Below, piece after piece: positions 1 through 9,177 of a DNA stretch of 64,000 nt. The notes beneath the pieces are model-generated. The model made no database searches. It saw nothing but the letters and a program-made list of their open reading frames with translations, and was not told the DNA's origin. This DNA comes from Acholeplasmataceae bacterium (lineage in GTDB: Bacteria; Bacillota_I; Bacilli_A; Acholeplasmatales; Acholeplasmataceae). The stretch spans positions 253,518-317,517 of the forward strand of contig JAUVXD010000001.1 of NCBI GenBank assembly GCA_030603805.1, read 5' to 3'. Position numbers and translations under genes: made by a program. How positions within the stretch are numbered: the first letter of the stretch is position 1; every line of letters begins with the position of its first letter.

Positions 1-275
1 CTACCTATTTTTTGAAGTTTTGCCATATAGCCAGGTGCAACCTGATTGGTGACATCAGTGGCCATCGTGAGCATCGCAAAGCTTCCTAAAGTTCTAGAAA
101 TTTTAACAATGTCTTCTTCAATTTTAAGGTAAGTTTCAATATAGGTGATTGGATCTTTGGCATCTGAACGAACATGTTTGATATAGTCTTCAATCAGATG
201 ATCAAACTTGGTTAAATCAGCTTCATATGTTTCATTAAAGCCTTGATATAAATCATTTAAGTCCCATGGTTTCAT
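1..275 (-). CDS. Oligoendopeptidase F-type M3 metallopeptidase, N-terminal fragment
   Basis: The gene starts at ATG 275 and runs off the left edge still open, so about 91 residues are visible. The protein begins MKPWDLNDLYQGFNETYEAD, then continues with helical, charged sequence. The W-DL-LY-GF opening is typical of M3-family oligoendopeptidase F/PepF enzymes, which cut short peptides in the cytosol using an HExxH zinc site. That site would lie outside the window, so catalytic competence cannot be judged. An AAAGGGG ribosome site sits about 8 bases before the ATG. A TATAAT at 310-305 is a plausible -10. The gene lies just after the glnA terminator, so it is probably its own unit. The family call rests on the N-terminus only. 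Confidence 0.6.
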   Translation of the reverse strand, partial: MKPWDLNDLYQGFNETYEADLTKFDHLIEDYIKHVRSDAKDPITYIETYLKIEEDIVKISRTLGSFAMLTMATDVTNQVAPGYMAKLQKIG

Positions 276-304
276 AGTTTATATCCCCTTTATTTGTTTA
301 AGTT

Positions 305-310
305 ATTATA
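305..310 (-). promoter_or_regulatory. Candidate -10 box for the oligoendopeptidase gene
   Basis: TATAAT read on the minus strand, about 30 bases before the ATG at 275. The upstream -35 region (TAGAAT at 17 bp spacing) is a poor match, so this rests on the -10 alone. Confidence 0.4.
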
Positions 311-360
311 TCATTCTTTTTAGATATATTCTAGGAACCAGCAAAAAACCATTTTTTCAC

Positions 361-386
361 AAAAAAGAAAAGGGCAAATGCCCTTT
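361..386 (-). terminator. Rho-independent terminator of glnA
   Basis: On the minus strand a 7-bp stem AAAGGGC/GCCCTTT with a 4-base loop (369-386) is followed by a run of T residues (368-361). It begins a few bases after the glnA stop codon. Confidence 0.85.
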
Positions 387-389
387 GGT

Positions 390-1730
390 TTAGATGATGG
401 GTAGATATTTTTCAAGTTCCCACGCAGTGATCTTCATCTTGTATTCGTTCCATTCTCTTTCTTTAGCTTCAATGAGTTTTGCAAAGAGTTCTTCACCCAC
501 AACTTCTTTCATCAGTGCACTACTTGAGAAATATTGGAGTGCTTCATTTAAGTTTTCTGGAAGATTTTTAATACCATTACGTTTTCTTTCTGCATCACTC
601 ATCTTAAAGAGATTCTTCTTAACAGGTGAAATCGTTTCTAAGTCATTAACGATACCATCAAGACCTGATGCAAGGAGTGCAGACATCGCTAAATATGGAT
701 TTGCAGATGGGTCTACAGATCTCACTTCAATCCGTGTTGATCTTCCTCTTGCTGCAGGAATTCTAATCATGGTTGAACGATTTGCATCACTCCATGAAAT
801 ATAGCAAGGCGCTTCATAACCTGGAACAAGTCTCTTATAAGAATTGACGATCGGGTTGGTCAGGAGTGCAAACTCCATGGCATGCTTCATCACACCTGAA
901 ATGAACTTAAGTGCTGTATTTGAGAGCTGGTTTTCCGTATTTGGATCATAGAAGACATTTTGTCCTTCTTTATTGGATAATGATAAGTTTGAATGCATCC
1001 CTGAACCATTAATGCCTTGAATTGGTTTAGGCATGAAGGTTGCATGAAAGCCGTGACGTCTGGCAACATTTTTGACTAAAACTTTAAATGTTTGAATATT
1101 ATCACAGGCTTCAAGAGCATTATCAAATTCAAAGTTTATTTCATGTTGTCCAAAGGCAACTTCATGGTGAGAAACCTCCATATTAAATCCCATTTTTTGA
1201 AGCTCTAAGACGATATCACGTCTGACATCTTCTGAACCATCAATGGGTGCTAAATCGAAATAGCCTCCAAGGTCCGAAAACTCCATGGTTGGTTTTCCTT
1301 TATCATCCAGTTTAAATAAGAAAAACTCTGGTTCCACACCAACATTAAACTTCTCAAATCCAGCTTCTCTCATTTTGGCAAGATTTCTTTTTAAGATATA
1401 TCTTGGATCACCTTCATAGGGTACATGTTGCGTGGTGTAGACATCACAGATAAGTCTTGCAACTTTACCTTGGGGTGGGTTTTCCCATTCGAGGACAAGC
1501 CATGTGGAAAGATCTGGATATAAATACATATCCGCTTCATCAATACGGACAAATCCTTGAATCGATGATCCATCAAACATCACTTCATTAGCCAGTGCTT
1601 TTTCTAGATTGGTCACTGGAATTTCAACGTTTTTAACTGTTCCAATCATGTCTGTAAATTGCAAACGTACATACTTTACATCTTTTTCTTTAGCAAACTT
1701 TAAAATGTCTTGTCTGGTATAATTTTTCAT
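390..1730 (-). CDS. glnA: Glutamine synthetase, type I
   Basis: Makes glutamine from glutamate, ammonia and ATP as a cytosolic dodecamer. The 446-residue length matches the short GSI-alpha enzymes of low-GC Gram-positives. Visible family motifs are DGSSI at about residue 53, the metal-binding VEPEFFLF near 132, NGSGMHSN near 240, and the C-terminal [10 protein letters not shown] segment. No extra insert typical of adenylylated GSI-beta enzymes is apparent, so control by feedback or a GlnR-type repressor is more likely, although I see no obvious GlnR site. It has its own sigma-A promoter and terminator and is monocistronic. Its product feeds GlmS and the HisH-like glutaminase encoded further along the window. 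Confidence 0.97.
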   Translation of the reverse strand: MKNYTRQDILKFAKEKDVKYVRLQFTDMIGTVKNVEIPVTNLEKALANEVMFDGSSIQGFVRIDEADMYLYPDLSTWLVLEWENPPQGKVARLICDVYTTQHVPYEGDPRYILKRNLAKMREAGFEKFNVGVEPEFFLFKLDDKGKPTMEFSDLGGYFDLAPIDGSEDVRRDIVLELQKMGFNMEVSHHEVAFGQHEINFEFDNALEACDNIQTFKVLVKNVARRHGFHATFMPKPIQGINGSGMHSNLSLSNKEGQNVFYDPNTENQLSNTALKFISGVMKHAMEFALLTNPIVNSYKRLVPGYEAPCYISWSDANRSTMIRIPAARGRSTRIEVRSVDPSANPYLAMSALLASGLDGIVNDLETISPVKKNLFKMSDAERKRNGIKNLPENLNEALQYFSSSALMKEVVGEELFAKLIEAKEREWNEYKMKITAWELEKYLPII

Positions 1731-1756
1731 TTTATCAAATCCCCTTTATGTGTAAA

Positions 1757-1785
1757 ATATTACGCCTAAAAATAAAAGATGTCAA
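1757..1785 (-). promoter_or_regulatory. Sigma-A promoter of glnA
   Basis: Minus-strand TTGACA (1785-1780), a 17-bp spacer and TAATAT (1762-1757). The -35 is perfect and the -10 matches 5 of 6 positions. It lies 27 bases before the glnA ATG, with an AAAGGGG SD site at about 1747-1741. Confidence 0.85.
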
Positions 1786-1836
1786 TAGAATTGAACACTC
1801 TATCAACAAATTTTACATTTCTTTACATTAATTAAT

Positions 1837-3006
1837 CTATTTTTTGTATTTCATGCGAGATTTTACTGCACGTTTTGATAAAATAGGTGCTATTGACATC
1901 GGACCTTCTGTATAGGTTTCTATCCTATTTTCTAGACAGGCTTGACTAAACTCAATAAAACGATGAGCAGCAAGCTTATGATTCCATAAGGAGTGAATCG
2001 TTTTATAAGCTTCAAGACCAATAGATGCTCTTAGATTTGGATTTTCACAAAGGTGCATCGTATATTGATAAAGCTCATCTTCATTTTGATATAAATATCC
2101 GTTTTTCAAATGGGAAATTAGGTAAGGTGCCGCACCAACTTCAAAATATGAGATTGGAACACATCCTGCATTCATCCCCTCATTTAAAACAGCGCCCCAA
2201 CCTTCTTCTTTGGTGCTTGTTACTAGATGAATGTCTGCTTTAAGATAATATGTTCTAACCTGGTCAGGAGAACGACTTCCCAAAAGTTTAATTTGAGATA
2301 GATGATTGGACTCAATATAGGCTTTGAGATCATCAAAAAGAGGACCTGATCCAATCATTTGCATCTCAAATGGAATCTCATGTTTAATTAACTTTTCAGC
2401 AAGACGAATTGCAGTCCATGGTCTTTTCCAATCGATTAATCTTCCTACCCATAAAATGATGGGTATTTGATTATTTTTGATGAGTTCTTCAGGATGATAG
2501 GTGATGGCTTCAGGAAAATATCCCCATTTTAGCATCTTTTTTGGATAAGCAAAATAAAAGCTATAGTCATATGGTGCAAAGGCACTACTGGATAAAAGAT
2601 AAACATTTTTTCTTCTAAGCATCGTATCTTGTTTAAATCGTTTATACATAGCAACCGGATGAATATAATATAGGCATGCATGCTTTTTAAAGATACGTTC
2701 AGAATATCTGAATGTGAGCTTATTTGCTTTTAATCTTTCCTTAATGAAAATCTCATTGGAGCTTCCAATAATGACAACGTCACTTTCAAGACCTAATATT
2801 AGGGCTTGTTGAAAGTTTTCATCAGATTGATGTGATTCTAAGAGATAGGGTTCTTTAAATGTTGTTAAGTATCCGAGTTTTACCCGATCACCTGGTACAT
2901 CTTCTAAAGAGACAAACTTAAAATCATCACCAAACATGAGATAAAATTCATTACAGATGGGTATTTGATGATGATTTAAAAAATTGGAGAAAAATGTAAG
3001 TTTCAT
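1837..3006 (-). CDS. Glycosyltransferase family 4 (last gene of capsule locus 1)
   Basis: A GT-B fold glycosyltransferase that should add a sugar to the lipid-linked capsule repeat unit on the cytoplasmic membrane face. The C-terminal half has the GT4 donor-site signature (VGRLIDWKR, then EEGWGAVLNEGMNAG with its two glutamates). I place the start at ATG 3006 (MKLTFFSN), giving 389 residues, because it overlaps the flippase stop as TAATG and has GGAGGG seven bases upstream. An in-frame ATG at 3021 lies on top of that ribosome site and is less likely. The acceptor and donor sugars cannot be told from sequence. It ends the locus-1 operon next to glnA, with no clear terminator visible. Confidence 0.85.
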   Translation of the reverse strand: MKLTFFSNFLNHHQIPICNEFYLMFGDDFKFVSLEDVPGDRVKLGYLTTFKEPYLLESHQSDENFQQALILGLESDVVIIGSSNEIFIKERLKANKLTFRYSERIFKKHACLYYIHPVAMYKRFKQDTMLRRKNVYLLSSSAFAPYDYSFYFAYPKKMLKWGYFPEAITYHPEELIKNNQIPIILWVGRLIDWKRPWTAIRLAEKLIKHEIPFEMQMIGSGPLFDDLKAYIESNHLSQIKLLGSRSPDQVRTYYLKADIHLVTSTKEEGWGAVLNEGMNAGCVPISYFEVGAAPYLISHLKNGYLYQNEDELYQYTMHLCENPNLRASIGLEAYKTIHSLWNHKLAAHRFIEFSQACLENRIETYTEGPMSIAPILSKRAVKSRMKYKK

Positions 3007-4337
3007 TAGACATCCCTCCATAAGACTTCTAAGAAGACTGATCTTAACATCAGTAAGGAGATCCCTCTCGTATCTTTAAACATTAAAGGAACAAAGAATG
3101 CTACCGTCATTTGTGAGACCAGTGTTGCAAGTGCAGCACCTTGGCCACCCATTAAAGGAATTAAAAATAGATTTAAAATGATATTGATGATGGCACCAAA
3201 GAAGGTAAAGATTAAAGTATATCTATTTAAATTTTCCATCACAAGCCATAAGCTTCTTGCGGAACCTAAGATAGCAAACGTCCCAGCCCAAACAGAAATG
3301 ACTAAGATATCAGCACTCGCTGCATAGGATGCACCATATAAGATGAAAATAATCTCTTTAGAAAAAAGTGAAATGAACAATCCAAACCCAATACTAATCC
3401 AAAAAACAATGGTGAATAAAAGTTTTAAGGTGGCATAGTATTGATCTTCACTTTCTTTTTTAGATTGAAAGACAATCGGTTGAAAGGATGTAATTAAAGC
3501 TAAAGGCACAAAATACCACATTTCTGCAATCTTAACAGCAACCGAATAAAAGCCTAGTTCACTACGACTTGCAATCATTGAACCAATCATCACCTGGTCA
3601 ATTCTCATATAAACTGTAATCATCAGTCCAGATAAGATTAAATAATAACTTTTAGATAAAACATCTTTTGCATAATTGATTTGAATTTTCCAGTTGCTCT
3701 TATCCTCTCGAATCTTAAAATAGGCAACAAGGAGTGCAAAACCCACAATCAGTGCATCAATTAAGTAAATGAATGCATAATGGATCAGTGAACCACCAGA
3801 AACAACAAGTAAAATCTTTAATCCTGAAGAGATGACATAAGCGATCATTCGAATACTTGATGATAGTTTTGCTTTTTGTTTCGATTGAATCCAGTATTCA
3901 ATGACATCTAAAGATTTTACCACCATCACAAAGCTTGAAATCATAACCAGTAAATGAAGCATTGAATCCGTTGGCTCTAATACTCTAATGATGATACTTG
4001 CAAAAAGCATTAAAATGAATCCACCTAAAATTCTTAAGGCAAGACTCGTATACATTACAGTACCTTCAGGATATTTCTTTTCAACTAAGGCTTTGACAGT
4101 TAAGGTATCTAGTCCAAGGGTTGAGATTGCAGTAAAAAGTGCAATGAATGCAAGTGCATAATTAAAAAGACCATAAGATTCAGGACCAAAGTGTCTTGCA
4201 ACTGAAGCTGTAACAAATACACCTAAGAAAAGTGTAAAAAGACGCTCTAACACTAACCATATCGTGTTTTTGAGCGTTTTTTCACCAAGCAAACTATCAA
4301 AGATTTTGTGTTTGAGTTTTCTTAAGTGTGAAAGCAT
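3006..4337 (-). CDS. Polysaccharide flippase, Wzx/MOP family (locus 1)
   Basis: 443 residues, almost entirely hydrophobic helices with short polar loops, about 12-14 membrane spans. The opening (TIWLVLERLFTLFLGVFVTA) and the early SYGLFNYALA segment are typical of Wzx/RfbX flippases of the MOP superfamily, which move undecaprenyl-linked repeat units from the inner to the outer face of the membrane. It sits between two glycosyltransferase genes and near a Wzy-type polymerase, as in Wzx/Wzy-dependent capsule loci. It overlaps the next gene by TAATG and follows the previous gene after 2 bases, so translation is probably coupled. Substrate specificity is expected to be for the FucNAc-containing unit of this locus (inference). 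Confidence 0.88.
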   Translation of the reverse strand: MLSHLRKLKHKIFDSLLGEKTLKNTIWLVLERLFTLFLGVFVTASVARHFGPESYGLFNYALAFIALFTAISTLGLDTLTVKALVEKKYPEGTVMYTSLALRILGGFILMLFASIIIRVLEPTDSMLHLLVMISSFVMVVKSLDVIEYWIQSKQKAKLSSSIRMIAYVISSGLKILLVVSGGSLIHYAFIYLIDALIVGFALLVAYFKIREDKSNWKIQINYAKDVLSKSYYLILSGLMITVYMRIDQVMIGSMIASRSELGFYSVAVKIAEMWYFVPLALITSFQPIVFQSKKESEDQYYATLKLLFTIVFWISIGFGLFISLFSKEIIFILYGASYAASADILVISVWAGTFAILGSARSLWLVMENLNRYTLIFTFFGAIINIILNLFLIPLMGGQGAALATLVSQMTVAFFVPLMFKDTRGISLLMLRSVFLEVLWRDV

Positions 4338-4339
4338 AA

Positions 4340-5596
4340 TTAATCCTTTGATTTCATGATTTTCTTATAAGCCAATAGTAAGTCCTTTAAATTCTTTTCT
4401 GGATGATGGGTGATTTTTGCATGAAGTGCAGCTTTTTTGCCTAAACTTACTGCAAGACTATCATCTTTAAAGAGTTTGATGATATGTGATGCAAGCATCT
4501 GATAATCATCATAAGGATAAAGCAGTCCTTCTTCTTCATCTTTTAGCATATCAGATATCCCACCTACATCAGATGAAACAATAGGCATGCCGAGTAACAT
4601 CGCTTCACCAAGTGAGTTTGGACTATTTTCAATAGAAGAAGTTAAGACATATAGATGTGTTTTTAAATATCTTTCAAGAATTTCTTCTTCTTGAAGTATA
4701 CCTAGAAACTGAATATGTTTCGATAAATCATACTTGGTAATTAAAGATAAGATATATTTACTATATGAAGATTGCTTGATCAAATCTTTAAGTGTCTTCA
4801 TCGAATAGATATCTTGGCCACCAACATAAAGCATCACATTTGGAAAATCCTTTTTCACAAGATTTAAGGCATCAAGAAGGATATGAAGTCCTTTGATTGG
4901 ATAAGGTGCTTGTGAAAGAAATAGAGAATGTCTATCAACATGATTTAAGTTCCACTCATTTAGATAAAATGAGGGTCTTAAAGTTTCACCAACATGATAA
5001 TAATTAAGACTTGGATTAACTGATTTTGAGATTTCTAAATCCCATGTGGTTCTACCCATCACATGCTTAGTGAGTTTAAAGAGCTCAATTTCATATTGAC
5101 CTCTTTGTGTCATCTTTTCTTGTTGTCTCATTAAATCATCATCCTTTAAGATATCTCTTAATGTTTTATCTATTTGGATTTCAGGAGGTAAAGCACACAT
5201 ATAATGCTTCGCATATTCAAAGATTATCCCTTGAAGTGAGATCACAAAAGGCACGTTAAACTTATGACATGCTTGACCCATCGATAAATGATGATAAAAT
5301 TCACTACCATGTAAATGCACCAAATCAAAATGATTTTGCGTGAGTATTGATTGGAAAAGTTCATCTAAATCCTGTTTAGGTAAATCATTTGAAAACGCGT
5401 GATAAACGATTTTAGATCCTTGAAAAACTTGATATCTTTTAAGTCTAGATAAAGGACAAAGGATATGAAGTTCATGAGTACTTGTTGATAAATCTGTTGA
5501 TAACTGAACCAACCATCCCCCAAAGGGGTTGATGGGTTGTTTCATGAGTGTTGATAGTTCAGGAAGTGCTTGATTAACAAGCCATAAAATTCTCAT
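4340..5596 (-). CDS. Glycosyltransferase family 4 (locus 1)
   Basis: 418 residues with a GT-B layout: an N-terminal acceptor half beginning MRILWLVNQALPE with a glycine-rich loop (FGGWLVQLS), and a C-terminal donor half with SSIENSPNSLGEAMLLG and a following SSDVGG loop. This is the E-x7-E style of GT4 retaining transferases. It should act on the cytosolic face of the membrane on a lipid-linked oligosaccharide. It overlaps the upstream polymerase gene by four bases (ATGA). Sugar specificity is unknown. Confidence 0.87.
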   Translation of the reverse strand: MRILWLVNQALPELSTLMKQPINPFGGWLVQLSTDLSTSTHELHILCPLSRLKRYQVFQGSKIVYHAFSNDLPKQDLDELFQSILTQNHFDLVHLHGSEFYHHLSMGQACHKFNVPFVISLQGIIFEYAKHYMCALPPEIQIDKTLRDILKDDDLMRQQEKMTQRGQYEIELFKLTKHVMGRTTWDLEISKSVNPSLNYYHVGETLRPSFYLNEWNLNHVDRHSLFLSQAPYPIKGLHILLDALNLVKKDFPNVMLYVGGQDIYSMKTLKDLIKQSSYSKYILSLITKYDLSKHIQFLGILQEEEILERYLKTHLYVLTSSIENSPNSLGEAMLLGMPIVSSDVGGISDMLKDEEEGLLYPYDDYQMLASHIIKLFKDDSLAVSLGKKAALHAKITHHPEKNLKDLLLAYKKIMKSKD

Positions 5597-6834
5597 GAGG
5601 TAATCCCCCGAGGTCTGATGTCTTTTCTAACTTTTGCGTATTGATAAACTAAACCATTAAATAGGCAAAAGATTAAAAAGATATAGGGGACACCTTCTAA
5701 AATAGGCTCAGTCATAAAGTTAATGAAATAACCCATAAAAATACTGAAGATTAAGATTTTCATATCTTTTTTGATGTATTTAGATAATAAGACACGTGCT
5801 AAAGTCATGAGTGTTAAGAGTGAATATGAAACCAGTAATATAAATGGATAAAGACCAACAGCATAATAGGTATCTATCCATAGATTATGAGCATAATCTA
5901 GGCCATTGATATCCATTTGGAAACCGCCTAATGGAAATTCTAAGAATTGTTCCCTAAATAGACCATAGACTGGAAATCTTGGATCATTTTCGATCCCTGC
6001 TTCCCACATGACTAAAAATCTTTGGTACCAATCAGAAGCCTCAACAAAGGTTTTAACACCAACTAAATCTTTTGTGTAACCAAAGTAGAGAAGAGCAAGA
6101 AATGCTGTAGCAATTAAAGCAGGTTTCCAAAATTTAAGTTTACTTAAGAAAAGCTCTGCAAGTAGTGATAATACAAAGATAATGGCAGTTAAGAAAAAGA
6201 AAGTTCTATTTTCAAGTAAGATACTAAAATAGGCACTGAAACCTATGGCTACAAAATTAATCAGTTTTAAATGAAGATGTCTTATCAGCTTTAAATGCAT
6301 GAGATTATAGACAAGTAGGGATGCCATACCTGTGAAATAAATGCCTTGAAGGGTTGCAACAATCTTGAAGCCTTCCCAAATATCATAAGCAAATCTTAAA
6401 TCAGGAACTTCGTCTGGAGTTAGTAGATAAGGAAGCATATTTAAAAAACCATAAACAAATAAACCAAAAACAAAGGTATAAATCACCCATTTAAAAAGAT
6501 ATTCATTTCTTGGTGCGATAAAGAGTCTACCAATTAAATACATGATAGGAGCACCTAACCAAAATGTTATAAAGGTTCTTGGTGAATAGGGCATATAGGT
6601 GATATAAAGCATAAAATAAGCCGTACCAAACATGAAAAGTATGAATAACTCTAGATTTAATGTCATCTTATGTTTAAACCAAAGCGCGTAAATGATAGTC
6701 CCTATAAGTAAAGCAATCACTGCTTCATTAATACGATATAAAACATTGATTGAGACTAAAAAGAGCAAAATAAACCACAGACTAGCTGCAGTAATTGAAA
6801 TCACTCTTTTGATGTCAAAATCAAGTTTCTTCAT
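5593..6834 (-). CDS. O-antigen ligase/polymerase-like membrane protein, Wzy type (locus 1)
   Basis: 413 residues with about 10-12 membrane helices and one longer extracytoplasmic loop in the second half containing YAHNLWIDTYYAVG. An H-N-x-(W/I)-x-D/E motif before a hydrophobic helix, and ENRTFFFL earlier, are characteristic of the Wzy/WaaL superfamily, which joins lipid-linked repeat units outside the membrane. Sequence conservation in Wzy proteins is low, so the call relies on topology, these motifs and the position between glycosyltransferases in a cluster with a Wzx flippase. It lies 4 bases after the upstream gene. Confidence 0.8.
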   Translation of the reverse strand: MKKLDFDIKRVISITAASLWFILLFLVSINVLYRINEAVIALLIGTIIYALWFKHKMTLNLELFILFMFGTAYFMLYITYMPYSPRTFITFWLGAPIMYLIGRLFIAPRNEYLFKWVIYTFVFGLFVYGFLNMLPYLLTPDEVPDLRFAYDIWEGFKIVATLQGIYFTGMASLLVYNLMHLKLIRHLHLKLINFVAIGFSAYFSILLENRTFFFLTAIIFVLSLLAELFLSKLKFWKPALIATAFLALLYFGYTKDLVGVKTFVEASDWYQRFLVMWEAGIENDPRFPVYGLFREQFLEFPLGGFQMDINGLDYAHNLWIDTYYAVGLYPFILLVSYSLLTLMTLARVLLSKYIKKDMKILIFSIFMGYFINFMTEPILEGVPYIFLIFCLFNGLVYQYAKVRKDIRPRGITS

Positions 6835-6838
6835 GAGT

Positions 6839-7996
6839 TCACTCTTTTCTTAAAAATTCAATCACACGTCTTGCTTGCATCTCATTGGTTTTGTGGGTCA
6901 AGACGAAACCTCGACCTTTTCTTCCAAGTTTAAGTCTATCCTCATCTGACATGTTGTAAAACTTTAAGATACCCTCTTTAAATCCTTCAACTGTTTCTTC
7001 TTCAATATAAATTAAGAATTGATCATATGCTTCTGATATACCTTGAAGCTTTGTAGAAAGTATGGGTGTTGCAGAAAGCAAGTACTCCATAATCTTAGAA
7101 GGAAAGGCATATTTGGTTTCTTCTGAAGATGACTTTCTTGGGTTAACTAAAACATGTGCCTTAGATTCTAAGACTAAGACTTCTGAGTTCTTTAAAGTCC
7201 CTAAATAAATTATATCATGATTGCGTGATGCATAACTTTCAACAAGTTCGACAAGTTCTCCAGAACCACAGATTTGAAGCTTTGCACTTTTGAGTTTAAG
7301 TTCATCAAAAGCTCTAAGTAATAGTTCAATACCAGAGGATTGAGATAATCCTCCAGCATAAAGCATGGTAAACACTGCTTCATTTGGATATTCTTTAAGC
7401 ATTTCAGGATAAACCATCCCTTCAATGATGAGGTATGGTTTATGTTTTGGATTTAACTTTTCATTGGCATAAATCGATAACATAATATGCTTATCATAAG
7501 ATTTAATCAGTTTAGTAACTTTAATCTTAAAGAATTTGCTTCCAGTGAGTTCACTTGGTAGATCTGTGGTGAGTGCTATGATGGGCACTCTAAATAGTTT
7601 GCCAATCAAAACAGTTGCATAAGATAAAGATAAATTGAGTGGATCTGCAATGAGATATGTATCTTTCTTGTTTTTGATGAGTAGTTTCAATAGTTCAAAA
7701 AATGCTGAAAAAAACAGTGTGAGCTGTCTGAGTATTTTTAAGTTGATAAAGGATAGATGAATATACTTGATGTCATCACTATTGTCTACTTGTTTGGGAA
7801 AGTATACTTTCTTTAAGTTTCTTCTATTAATCGGTCTTGAGGATAATGGGATGATATCAACTTGGTTGGCATGAAGTCCTTCAATCATCATTTGATGAAA
7901 CTTTTGGTCTTGTTGTTGAGGTTTAATCGTTGATTTTTCATAAATCGTGTTAAATATTTTCTTGGAACAAGTTTTTGATAAATAGATGATTCTCAT
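6839..7996 (-). CDS. Glycosyltransferase, GT4-like (locus 1)
   Basis: 385 residues starting MRIIYLSKTCSK. The N-terminal half is divergent. The C-terminal half has a GT-B donor-binding pattern: MLYAGGLSQSSGIELLLRAF, then SSEETKYAFPSKIMEYLL and a STKLQG loop, as in GT4/WbuB-like transferases. It overlaps the upstream gene by ATGA, so it is translationally coupled. It probably adds one sugar of the repeat unit; neither donor nor acceptor is known. Confidence 0.8.
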   Translation of the reverse strand: MRIIYLSKTCSKKIFNTIYEKSTIKPQQQDQKFHQMMIEGLHANQVDIIPLSSRPINRRNLKKVYFPKQVDNSDDIKYIHLSFINLKILRQLTLFFSAFFELLKLLIKNKKDTYLIADPLNLSLSYATVLIGKLFRVPIIALTTDLPSELTGSKFFKIKVTKLIKSYDKHIMLSIYANEKLNPKHKPYLIIEGMVYPEMLKEYPNEAVFTMLYAGGLSQSSGIELLLRAFDELKLKSAKLQICGSGELVELVESYASRNHDIIYLGTLKNSEVLVLESKAHVLVNPRKSSSEETKYAFPSKIMEYLLSATPILSTKLQGISEAYDQFLIYIEEETVEGFKEGILKFYNMSDEDRLKLGRKGRGFVLTHKTNEMQARRVIEFLRKE

Positions 7997-9177
7997 TTGA
8001 TAACCTCCTGATAGAGGTTGAGATAAGCTTGAATCATTTCCTTTTGATCAAACTTTTTGGATTGAGCGATTGAATAAGGTTGATAGTGTGCTTTCCCTTT
8101 TTGCCTGATTTGATCAATGGCTTTGGTGACATCACGCATCTCATGAGTGCTGAGTACAATACCACAAGTTTCATTGACTAAATCCCTAGCTCCTCCAGTG
8201 TCATAAGTTAAAACAGGAAGACCGCAAGCCAGAGCTTCAATGGTTGTTGTAGGTAGATTATCTTCAGTTGATAAGTTTACAAATAAATCACTTTCTTGAT
8301 AATACTTAATTAAAACTTCTTTATTTTCTGTTCTTTCAACATGTTTAATCGTTGATGGCAGTTGATGATGTTTAGGTATTTTCCCAATGACAGTGATTTC
8401 ATAAGATGAAGGATCTAATCGTTTTGATAATTGAATCAAATCATCTAGTCCTTTTCTTTTTTCCCAGATACTTGCAACTGCAAGAATTTTAAACTTATCA
8501 TTAATATTGACTAATCCTTGAGTAAACTCATCTAACTTAATTCCGTTATGTATCACTTTCTTTGGATGATGTTTTAAAAATGATTTTTCTACTTCGTTAA
8601 AATAGTAAGTTGAAGGAGATACAAGTGTCATATGCTTATAATCGGCATAAAGTGATTTCTTATCATTAAAATTTTTATTTGATGCATCAAAAACAAAGCT
8701 TTTTGGATAATATCCTTTTTGAGGACAATCATGGCATGAGGTTTGCCATTTTTGACAAGAAACTGTCTGATAACCAAAGCAATGTCCTGTATAACTCCAA
8801 GCATCATGCAGTGTCCATATCACAGGAATTTGATGTTTCTTGATTTCTTTAAACAAGATATCTATGTTTAAGTAATAACCATGAAGGTTATGTAGATGAA
8901 TCACATCAAAAGATTTTAAATGAATATCCTTTAACGCTTTACGTGTTGCATGCTTGGATCCAAAGCCATGACGATCAAATATTCTCGTCTTTAAACCATG
9001 CATCCATAACGAAAAACGTCCCCCAATTTGAGCGATGTTTTTCATGTTTTGATCAAAATGTCTGCCATAAAGAACGTGACTCTCATGTCCTTGTTCAGAT
9101 AAAGCTTGATGAAGGGCTTCAACAATCTTACCTGTACTGCCAAATTGATAGGTCACATTGATTTGCAAGACCTTCAT
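7993..9177 (-). CDS. Glycosyltransferase family 4, WcaC-like (locus 1)
   Basis: 394 residues. The start is placed at ATG 9177 (MKVLQINVTYQFGSTGKI), which overlaps the upstream TGA stop by ATGA and has GGGGG six bases before it. An upstream in-frame TTG overlaps this ribosome site and is rejected. A distinctive middle segment, WTLHDAWSYTGHC followed by C-KW---CHDCPQ, is shared with colanic-acid WcaC/WcaL-type GT4 enzymes. The donor half carries STEDNLPTTTIEALACGLPV with its E-x7-E pair. It should act in the cytosol on the growing lipid-linked unit. Confidence 0.87.
   Translation of the reverse strand: MKVLQINVTYQFGSTGKIVEALHQALSEQGHESHVLYGRHFDQNMKNIAQIGGRFSLWMHGLKTRIFDRHGFGSKHATRKALKDIHLKSFDVIHLHNLHGYYLNIDILFKEIKKHQIPVIWTLHDAWSYTGHCFGYQTVSCQKWQTSCHDCPQKGYYPKSFVFDASNKNFNDKKSLYADYKHMTLVSPSTYYFNEVEKSFLKHHPKKVIHNGIKLDEFTQGLVNINDKFKILAVASIWEKRKGLDDLIQLSKRLDPSSYEITVIGKIPKHHQLPSTIKHVERTENKEVLIKYYQESDLFVNLSTEDNLPTTTIEALACGLPVLTYDTGGARDLVNETCGIVLSTHEMRDVTKAIDQIRQKGKAHYQPYSIAQSKKFDQKEMIQAYLNLYQEVIK

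Noticed and set aside
394-804. 136-codon plus-strand frame inside glnA
   Set aside because: It is antisense to a clear glutamine synthetase, and its composition is that of a shadow frame with no SD.
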